NCBI GenBank assembly: GCA_001913845.2
Contig: MKGP02000088.1
Coordinates: forward strand, 62,001-126,000
DNA: 64,000 bases
Direction of reading: 5' to 3'
DNA from: Limnothrix sp. CACIAM 69d
GTDB taxonomy: Bacteria > Cyanobacteriota > Cyanobacteriia > CACIAM-69d
The notes under the pieces are model-generated. The model saw nothing but the letters and a program-made list of their open reading frames with translations. It was not told the origin of the DNA and made no database searches. Each line of letters opens with the position of its first letter. The stretch's first letter is position 1. The position numbers were made by a program, and so were the translations under genes. Shown piece after piece: positions 9,771-16,769 of the stretch.

Positions 9771-9918
9771 GCACGTCCAAGTCTTGCGGACTCACCCAAC
9801 TGTTGCTCAGCGATTCTACTGGCTCTCGTCATGAGGATGATCACAGGACTGAGTGCATTGTCTGCCTGATCTCTGTCGGTTACCGATGGCTATCACTGCA
9901 AGGGTCTCGCAGCGCAGC

Positions 9919-10005
9919 GGCATAACGGTGAAGTTGTGCGGCGGCAGATAACCTCGAACTCTCATCGATAACCTTTGTTCCGTCCGCACCAACGCAGTGT
10001 TAGCC
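9919..10005 (-). repeat. attC-like recombination site
   Basis: On the minus strand the outer boxes are GGCTAAC (10005-9999) and GTTATGCC (9926-9919). The inner arms are GTTGgTGCGGaCGG (9993-9980) and CCGCCGCACAAC (9944-9933), pairing with two unpaired bases on one arm only. That asymmetric bulge pattern is the hallmark of integron attC sites. The loop between the arms is about 35 nt. The outer boxes deviate by one base each from consensus RYYYAAC/GTTRRRY. It lies just 3' of the type IIG gene. Confidence 0.5.
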
Positions 10006-10040
10006 CTCTTCCGATTATGTAGCGTAAGTCTTAAAAAGTC

Positions 10041-12638
10041 TTAGACAAGTACGATATGGCTAGGTCGCTTATCCAAATCCAAGCCAGAAAGATATCCTTT
10101 GCTAATTAGTTTGGCAACTGCATTCCGAATCGTAGTTCTTCCTTGTTTTAAGTCAGTAACATATTCCGATAGTTGATCCCTAACTTCTTGATTTGCAATG
10201 ATAGGAATAATCACTTGCTTTGCATCATCGACTGTGATTTCTGCTAAACCATCTGAACCTCTAGCGTATGAACGCATCTGAACCGCCCATGCTTCACTCA
10301 CTAGGAAGGCAACAATATCTATAAGTTTTTCTTCATGTCCCTGTTTAATACGACAACGATGACAGCCATTTGTAACAACTATATCCTTACTATCATCTCC
10401 AACGAAACACCACTTGGAAACACTACCCCAAATTGAACCGAAATATAAGTCTCCAGGTTCAGCAAAATGTTTTGCTCGATCAGGTAGCTGCCAACCTCTA
10501 TACTCAGCAAATGAATACTCGCCACAACCCATATCGTCTAGCTGAACATACCGATATATCAACTCCTGCCTCTTCTTTTGTTTCAATCCTTTTGAATTAA
10601 TCTTCTCAGGAATAAAGTCAACAACATCTCCAAGTAAAAAATGATCTGCCTCTTTAATCCGATCACGAAGCATTAATACCTTCTTACAATAGCGTTTTGG
10701 ATCTAATGTTAAGTCTGGGTCTTCATAAACTACATTAACTGGAACCGACCAAGATTCCAAAGCTGCTTCTTGAGAAATTTCTTGCCCATCTCTAAGCCAC
10801 TCAAAGTAGTTACTTGCTTCACTGTTTCTAATTCTCTCAAGCGAAACAGGAAAATCAGAATCAACTATCAAATCTCCATTTTCATTAATGATGAAGCTGC
10901 CATCTTTTTGATTCCTCCGATAAATAGGCTCTGCCCTTTTATTTCCTGCTTCCCACCCTAGATTTTCAATCATCTCGACGGCAAAATAAAACTCTTCCTC
11001 TTGTATTTCTTCGAGTGGTTTATGCCTCTTTTCTGCAAATAAGACACTTGCACTTACATCTGCACCACTAGACTTAAAGGTAAAGCGAGGAAACGAAACA
11101 ATAGCAGCGATTTTAACATTACGAAGTAACCATTCTCGAAAAACTCTATACGTGGAAGATCTATTGCCTAGATACCCATTTGGTAGAATGATTCCAATTC
11201 TCCCTCCTGGCTTGCACTCTTTTACACATACTTCAGCAAAAAGAATACCTGTTTGTGCTGATGAAAGCACTTTACTGGTAATTTTGTATTTACCATCCTC
11301 TACCTTCCACTCTCTAGCAAGTTCGTATGTTTTTAGAACATTTGAACGAGTCTCAATAATTCTGGTTCCAAAGGGAGGATTGCAAAGAAGTATGTCATAT
11401 TTACTGCTTCTTGTATTTGCCGTTGCCAGAGAATCAGCTTTAGAAATATTTGTTTTTCCATCGCCATTTAATAACATGTTAAGGACAGCAACTTGAACAG
11501 CGTTAGATGAGTTATCAACACCCCAAACATTATCTGCATAGCCGTGATTAAATTCACGTCCTATACGAAATGCAGCTACCAAAAAATCTGCACTGCCGCA
11601 GGCTGGATCAGCAACATGTTCCCCAAATTGAGGATTAGCCACTTGTACGATGAAGTCAGTTGCCGATGTAGGTGTAAAGTATTGAGCTAAATCCCAACGA
11701 TAAAGATCTTTTGCAAATTTCATGTAGAAGGATTGAATTACACTTCTACGAGAATGAATAATGCGAACAGGTGCGAGAATTTTAAGAATATCTAATAATG
11801 TATCTCCTGAAATAGGGATTTCTTTGGAAATTGGATTAGGTAGGTGTTTTTCATAAAACGAAACAGCCTTATCGAGAACTTTATTGAATTTCTGAAGGGC
11901 AATATCAGAGCTTGTTCCTAAACTTGAAAAATCTTGAATTGCAAGTGGTTTTTGGGGACGACCCTCAAAAGCGTGCTCATCAAAGATTTTGGCTAGAAGT
12001 AGTTGCAAAATAATCGGATATCGTTGCTCTGCATCAAAGGAAGATTGATGCAGTATGTCTTCAATTCTGCTGAATATATTTGTTAACGATTCAGTTGTTT
12101 TTGTATCGTCAAATGTAATTTCTTTAGTTGTAACCTTCGCGCCAAATGAGGGTAGAAATGAAAGCGGACCTTCTCGTGTTTCGCGAACACCATTTGAACG
12201 CTCTTCCCAAAAAACACGTTGCTCAACGTCATCCCAGTACAAAGCAATACAATTATCTTTTTTGGCAAAATCTAGTAAAGGTTCCACCTGAGTTTTTTTA
12301 ACGTAATCGCTATCTTTGTTTTGCCGTTTTACCTCACAAAGTACAAGCGCATGTGAAAGTACATCATCTATACTCCCCGTATCAACAGACTGAATTGGGA
12401 CATCAAGAACGGCAAAGTCACCTCGGAAGCTATTACGACCAGAGTTGCCGAACCTTTTAATTACAGGCTCAATAAGAAAGTTCTCTGGTGGATACCCTTT
12501 TCGTATCAAATGCCGAATTGCCTGCACCCTTTGAAACTCTTCGCTTGGTGTAAGCCCATCCTTGCTTTTGCCTGTAGCTTTAAGTTGTCCACGAACAGGG
12601 CATGTAAGCGTAAGTCTTGTTAGAGCAGTCATTGGCAA
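10041..12638 (-). CDS. single-chain restriction-modification enzyme (type IIG-like, R-M-S fusion)
   Basis: 865 residues combining three activities. The N-terminus is an HsdR_N-like PD-(D/E)XK nuclease with D74 (RGDFAVLDV), E102-V-K104 (LCEVKRQ) and Gln117. The middle is an N6-adenine methyltransferase of HsdM type: QYFTP (319-323), DPACGSADF (344-352) and the catalytic NPPFG (420-424). The last 220 residues or so resemble an HsdS target-recognition domain, with a final helical repeat. The order nuclease-methylase-recognition in one chain is type IIG organisation, so self-contained cutting and protection are inferred. Codon use is AT-rich, unlike its neighbours, indicating acquisition. An attC-like site follows its stop. 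There are no partner genes. Confidence 0.85.
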   Translation of the reverse strand: MPMTALTRLTLTCPVRGQLKATGKSKDGLTPSEEFQRVQAIRHLIRKGYPPENFLIEPVIKRFGNSGRNSFRGDFAVLDVPIQSVDTGSIDDVLSHALVLCEVKRQNKDSDYVKKTQVEPLLDFAKKDNCIALYWDDVEQRVFWEERSNGVRETREGPLSFLPSFGAKVTTKEITFDDTKTTESLTNIFSRIEDILHQSSFDAEQRYPIILQLLLAKIFDEHAFEGRPQKPLAIQDFSSLGTSSDIALQKFNKVLDKAVSFYEKHLPNPISKEIPISGDTLLDILKILAPVRIIHSRRSVIQSFYMKFAKDLYRWDLAQYFTPTSATDFIVQVANPQFGEHVADPACGSADFLVAAFRIGREFNHGYADNVWGVDNSSNAVQVAVLNMLLNGDGKTNISKADSLATANTRSSKYDILLCNPPFGTRIIETRSNVLKTYELAREWKVEDGKYKITSKVLSSAQTGILFAEVCVKECKPGGRIGIILPNGYLGNRSSTYRVFREWLLRNVKIAAIVSFPRFTFKSSGADVSASVLFAEKRHKPLEEIQEEEFYFAVEMIENLGWEAGNKRAEPIYRRNQKDGSFIINENGDLIVDSDFPVSLERIRNSEASNYFEWLRDGQEISQEAALESWSVPVNVVYEDPDLTLDPKRYCKKVLMLRDRIKEADHFLLGDVVDFIPEKINSKGLKQKKRQELIYRYVQLDDMGCGEYSFAEYRGWQLPDRAKHFAEPGDLYFGSIWGSVSKWCFVGDDSKDIVVTNGCHRCRIKQGHEEKLIDIVAFLVSEAWAVQMRSYARGSDGLAEITVDDAKQVIIPIIANQEVRDQLSEYVTDLKQGRTTIRNAVAKLISKGYLSGLDLDKRPSHIVLV

Positions 12639-12695
12639 AAAAATACGATGAGTGGTTAAGGCATTAGGTATATCTTAGTAGGGCTAACTATTTAT

Positions 12696-12754
12696 TAGAC
12701 CGCAGGTACAGGATAACTCCCCTCAGCAGAGTGTTGTCAAGCAGTTGCGGTCTA
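12696..12754. repeat. inverted repeat TAGACCGCA / TGCGGTCTA
   Basis: Perfect 9-bp arms at 12696-12704 and 12746-12754 enclose a 41-nt loop. Together with GGGCTAAC at 12681-12688 it could be half of a second, degenerate attC-like site in plus orientation, but no matching 3' core box follows it. Confidence 0.4.
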
Positions 12755-12767
12755 GCTCCGGTACTAA

Positions 12768-12799
12768 GGGTATTATCCCGCAGTTGCAAGATAATACCC
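12768..12799. repeat. hairpin GGGTATTATC / GATAATACCC
   Basis: Perfect 10-bp arms with a 12-nt loop (12768-12777, 12790-12799). No T-run follows on the plus strand, so it is not a typical intrinsic terminator. It may be an operator or element end; role unknown. Confidence 0.4.
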
Positions 12800-12914
12800 C
12801 CCCTTATAGGACTTTTACCGCAACGATCGCCCCAGAAACACCACAGCCCTAATCCAACGGCGCGATCGCCCGTTTCACCAGGTTCTCAGCCGTCAGACCA
12901 TTCAGACCCATCAG

Positions 12915-13235
12915 TTGGCCAGCGGTAGCCGTCGTTTCGCCGCGCTTCCAGGCAAACACATCGCGCGGAGCCGCGCTGCGCAGGACAATCGCCCCTTGCC
13001 CCTGCCCAAGGAATTCAAAGAGCGCGTCGCCGCCGTCCGCGATCTGTTCCGCACCGAAGGGGGCGAATGGACAATCGATCGCGCCACCAGCCGATTCAGC
13101 GGCAAAAACACCAAAGCCAAAGCCAAAAACATCAGACAGGCGATCGAAGCCCTCGAAGGCGCGGGGCTGCTGCTGTCCTACGAAGATAACGGCGAACAAC
13201 GCTGGTATGATGCCAGCCTCCAGGCGATCGCCTAG
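12915..13235 (+). pseudogene. C-terminal remnant of an MmeI-like methyltransferase
   Basis: The plus frame ends in a helical domain: LPLPKEFKERVAAVRDLFR, then FSGKNTKAKAKNIRQAIEALE, then YEDNGEQRWYDA and a TAG. Large DNA methyltransferases of the MmeI/class I group end with a similar 'LPxxxxERVxAVRxxL...ETLxxLGxA...RYxA' winged-helix-like tail. The only start codon available (TTG at 12915) has no ribosome-binding site. The same-strand N-terminal remnant lies at 9624-9770, so I read the two as ends of one gene whose middle was lost or replaced. The family match is from memory of the pattern and is moderate. The first 30 codons look non-homologous. Confidence 0.5.
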
Positions 13236-13288
13236 CAATTAGCGATCATCTTCAGCTCAAGATTCTTCGCGCTGCTCGATCGACCGTG

Positions 13289-15790
13289 CTAGGAGCGGGC
13301 CAACAGATCCAACGGGCGATCGCTCTCTTGCAGGTTAGATTCCAAATCCGCAATTAGGCGAGGATCGTGCTGCTCCAGCAGTTGAGTGGCGGCGTTGGCC
13401 TGGAGCGGCTGGGCCAGCCAATAGCCCTGAATGTAGGTGCAACCCAGATTGGCCAGCCAAACCAGTTGCTCAGCGGTTTCCACACCCTCCGCGATCGTGT
13501 CCATGCCCAACTGTTCCGCCAGGGTGATGATGGCGCGGACGATCGCTTGGGTATTGTCGCGCCCGCCCAGTTGGGAAATGAAGGATTGATCGATTTTGAG
13601 CACATCCAACGGGAACCGATGCAAATAGCTGAGGGAGGAGTAGCCCGTGCCGAAGTCATCGAGACAAAGGACGATCTGGCGCGATCGCAGCTCATACATG
13701 GTGGCGGCGGCCAGATCGGAATTGTCGGCGATGGTGGTTTCCGTTAGCTCCAACTTCAGGGTTCCGGGATTGATGTTGGTGCGGGTCAACACCTGATCAA
13801 TTTGCTCCATCAGGTCAAGGCGGGAAAATTGCTTGGCGGAAAGGTTGACAGCCATTTGCAAATGCCCCAATTGTGGGAAAAGTTGTTGCCACTCCCGAAG
13901 TTGATAGCAGGCGCGATAGAGCGTCCACAGGCCAAGGGTGATGATCAGGCCCGTTTCTTCGGCGATCGCAATGAACCGATCGGGAGCAATGGGCCCCAAT
14001 TCCGGATGATGCCAGCGCAACAGGGCTTCAAAACATTGAATTTCGCCCGTGCGGGCCTCCGCGATCGGTTGATAGCGCAAGCTAAAGGGCATGGGCACTT
14101 CGGGGTGGCCGGCTCGATCGATGCCCATATCTTCAATTTGGGCGATCGCCCGGCGCAGGTCATGCTCTAGGCGCAGGGTGGTGAGCACCTGTTGGTGAAC
14201 GGCCCGATCGAACACCTCATGGCGCGATCGCATGGCCTTGGCCCGGCGCATGAAAATATCCGCATCCCGCAACAGCAACTCCGCACAGTCATATTCCCGA
14301 GATCCCAGGGCAATGCCAATGCTGACGCTGGTGAAAATCTCCTGGCTGCCCAAGGTCACCGGCCGCGCCAAGGAACGATGGATTGATTCGGCCACCTGTT
14401 CCGCTTGGGCCCGGGTGGTCACATCTTGCAGCAAAATCGCAAATTCATCGCCATCCAACCGGGCGATCGAGTCGGTGGGCCGCAAGCAGCGCCGCAATCG
14501 GTGGGCGATCGCCACCAAGAGTTCGTCCCCCGCTTGATGGCCCAGGCTGTCGTTAATTACCTTGAAGCGATCGATATCCACAAACAGGATCGCAAAGCCC
14601 CCCTGTTCTGTCACTTGCATCAGGCGAATGGTTTTGGCCAACTCTTCCATCAAAAAGGTGCGGTTGGGCAACCCGGTGAGTCGATCGTGCAGGGCGTTGT
14701 AGCGCAATTGCGATTCGGCCCGTTCCCGCTCCTGAATTTCCTGTTGCAGTTGTTGCACCGCCGCCCGCAACTTCAGGGTGCGCTGTTCCACCAGGCTTTC
14801 AATTTGCATGTTGAAGCTGGCCAGCTTCACATCGCTTTGGTGGCGCAAGATGGTGCAGCCAATGCCCGCGGCCGCCAACCGCAGCAGGTTGCATTCCGCA
14901 TCCGTCCAGAGCCGATCGGTTCGGCAGCGATCGAACCCCAAGAACCCCCAAAATTCCCCTTGCAAAATCATGGGCAGCATCAAAACCCCATGAACCGTCT
15001 GCCCATGCCAAAAGCTGCGATAGGCATAGTTGGCGGGCAAATCTTGCAGCCGGAAATTCAACACCCGATCGGTGCTGAGGTATTCGTGCCAACTGGGGTC
15101 TAAATCTTTGTAGGCAATGTTTTGCAGCTCCAAATGCTCCATCTGCAACGTCAGCCCAGCGCGAGTCCATTCCCAACGCTGGCTAGTGAGCAGCTCGCCC
15201 GTCACGGGGTGGGGATGGTTCCGGAACACGTAGGCGCGATCGGCCTGGGTCATGCTGCCCAGCACTTGCAGGGTTTGGGTAATGGCTCGATCGCCATCGG
15301 GCAACAACATCAAACAGCGCATGGCTTCCCCCACCGCCAGCGCCGTCGCATCCCGCTGCTCCAAGTCCTGTTCCGCCAGACGCAAAGCTTTGGCCAAGGT
15401 GGGTTCCAACCGTTCGTCTAGCCCCTCAATCAGCAGCAGGGGTTCCCCGTGATCCGGCAACGTCAACCGCGAACAAAGACAGGGCAGCGACACCAGCTCC
15501 CCTTGGCGATAAAACGTCCAATGTTCGGTCCAGGTCTGTCGCTTGCTGAGGGCTTGCTGAATTCGCTCTAGGCGCATCCGCACTGGCTCGTGGCGACCCT
15601 GCTGGGCATGTTTTACCCAGGCCCGCAGACTCGATCGGCTCCAGAGTTCGCTCCCCGATCGATTGGCCCAGTGGAGCCGCATAGCGAACAGATCAATCAC
15701 CCAAATGGGCGAAGTCAGTTGATCCAGTAGTTGCAGGGGTGGCGGAGTCAAGATTGAACTAGTGCGAAGGGGATTAAACGCTTCCGTCAT
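13289..15790 (-). CDS. GAF-GGDEF-EAL cyclic-di-GMP protein
   Basis: 833 residues. An N-terminal PAS-like part (about 20-75, PIWVIDLFAMRLHWANRSG) is followed by a GAF domain (about 150-325) and a short coiled coil. Next comes a diguanylate-cyclase domain (about 365-530) and an EAL phosphodiesterase domain (about 560-810). The cyclase signature reads RLDGDEF instead of GGDEF, so its activity is doubtful. The EAL domain keeps its catalytic set: CFEALLRW, NLSAKQF, LELTET, LDDFGTGYSSL, KIDQSFI, AEGVET and QGYWLAQP. The likely net role is c-di-GMP hydrolysis, perhaps controlled through the GAF and degenerate GGDEF modules. No membrane segments, so cytosolic. It is monocistronic between an MmeI remnant and a long empty region. 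Confidence 0.92.
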   Translation of the reverse strand: MTEAFNPLRTSSILTPPPLQLLDQLTSPIWVIDLFAMRLHWANRSGSELWSRSSLRAWVKHAQQGRHEPVRMRLERIQQALSKRQTWTEHWTFYRQGELVSLPCLCSRLTLPDHGEPLLLIEGLDERLEPTLAKALRLAEQDLEQRDATALAVGEAMRCLMLLPDGDRAITQTLQVLGSMTQADRAYVFRNHPHPVTGELLTSQRWEWTRAGLTLQMEHLELQNIAYKDLDPSWHEYLSTDRVLNFRLQDLPANYAYRSFWHGQTVHGVLMLPMILQGEFWGFLGFDRCRTDRLWTDAECNLLRLAAAGIGCTILRHQSDVKLASFNMQIESLVEQRTLKLRAAVQQLQQEIQERERAESQLRYNALHDRLTGLPNRTFLMEELAKTIRLMQVTEQGGFAILFVDIDRFKVINDSLGHQAGDELLVAIAHRLRRCLRPTDSIARLDGDEFAILLQDVTTRAQAEQVAESIHRSLARPVTLGSQEIFTSVSIGIALGSREYDCAELLLRDADIFMRRAKAMRSRHEVFDRAVHQQVLTTLRLEHDLRRAIAQIEDMGIDRAGHPEVPMPFSLRYQPIAEARTGEIQCFEALLRWHHPELGPIAPDRFIAIAEETGLIITLGLWTLYRACYQLREWQQLFPQLGHLQMAVNLSAKQFSRLDLMEQIDQVLTRTNINPGTLKLELTETTIADNSDLAAATMYELRSRQIVLCLDDFGTGYSSLSYLHRFPLDVLKIDQSFISQLGGRDNTQAIVRAIITLAEQLGMDTIAEGVETAEQLVWLANLGCTYIQGYWLAQPLQANAATQLLEQHDPRLIADLESNLQESDRPLDLLARS

Positions 15791-16769
15791 GGATCGGCAG
15801 AGATAGTGAGCTAGGAGACGTAGACCAACCTAGAGACCCTGATTACCTTCAAGACCGGCAGCGGGGCGATTGAGTCTAATCCCTATCCCCACACCAAACA
15901 GCAGGCTATCCGCCCTTTGTGGGTGGGCCACAGATCCAGCGTCCGCAGCCAATTTTGGGTCAGGGGGTTCAGACCTGTCCAAATCCTAGCCAACCGATTC
16001 GACAAAGTACGGAAAAGTACGGAGATAACCCAAGAAATCTTGGGAAAACTGCCGAAATCAACAGCGATCAACCGCAAGGGCGCGTCCGAAACTTCACGGA
16101 GCGAGGCATTCCGATGGGATCCAAAGGAAATCGAGACACTTTCAGCAAGAGTAGATGGGCAACCGGAGAACCGGTTCGCGTTGCTGGCAACGGCTTCAGC
16201 CTTGGCACGTTGCTGTTTTATCTTTAGCCGATCGATCTGCCATTTGTCGATTGCTTTTGAGGATGAACGGGGGTTCCCCTCTATCCTGTCAAGGGAGCTT
16301 CTGCCGCTGTGTGATCGACTGCCAAATTTCTTGTGATCTTTTTGAGCATGGGGATTGATCTGAGGTGGGTCAATGCCTGAGCAGAAGCCAAAACTATCTC
16401 CTGGGTCGGTTATGGCGATCGATTCCCTCGCCTACCCCGATCGATGCTAATTCGGTATTGATTGGGTGCGCTGGATTTGGCGAAATTTTTCAGAATTACG
16501 GTGACAGAATTCGTCTGAATTGAGGGGAACGATTCTGAGATCGCGTTGAAATCTTAGAGAAACCGGATCGCGATCGCGCCAGGTTCAGTCCAGAAAATCA
16601 GCCACCCACCGTTAGCCCCTAAAAGCGAGCCGCCAGTCAAGCCCAACGCTTAACTCAAAACCCAGCCCAATCTTCAAGCCCCATTGACCTCCAAATAAAG
16701 CCCCCAATTCAACTCAGCAATCAACTGGGTCATTAACCCAGCAATCACGCTGGTCAACCAACCTCACGA
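15791..16769. other. intergenic region, no gene seen
   Basis: Nearly 1 kb separating the 3' end of mutS from the divergent side of the GGDEF/EAL gene. Overlapping plus-strand frames of 139, 102 and 67 codons (15917-16358) show no domain, no good ribosome-binding site and no conserved pattern, so they are not called. The last 150 bp before mutS repeat short 'caactgggtcattaacccagcaatca' type words. Confidence 0.5.

Larger units (their letters stand above)
9919..12688 (-). mobile_element. putative gene cassette carrying a type IIG restriction-modification gene
   Basis: Read on the minus strand, a core-like GTTAGCC (12688-12682) is followed 43 bp later by the start of a single gene. Its stop codon (10041-10043) lies about 35 bp from an attC-like folded site that ends in GTTATGCC (9926-9919). 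A short leader, one gene and a 3' attC is integron-cassette organisation. The DNA is far more AT-rich than its surroundings and sits between two halves of a broken MmeI-like gene. No integron integrase is in the window. GTTAGCCCT also occurs inverted at 9999-10007, so a simple inverted-repeat element is an alternative reading. Confidence 0.45.
12639..12914. other. intergenic region with two hairpins
   Basis: Upstream flank of the type IIG gene. It holds the putative cassette edge (GGGCTAAC at 12681-12688) and two inverted repeats listed separately. From about 12850 a minus-strand frame and the plus-strand MmeI-tail frame overlap. Nothing else is recognisable. Confidence 0.45.

Noticed and set aside
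12849-13238. 129-codon minus-strand frame over the MmeI tail
   Set aside because: Its C-terminal residues look protein-like, but the overlapping plus frame has a recognisable helical tail and better codon pattern. I could not name a family for the minus frame.
15917-16358. Overlapping plus-strand frames of 139, 102 and 67 codons
   Set aside because: No ribosome-binding site, no domain pattern, and three phases open at once in GC-rich DNA, so chance frames.
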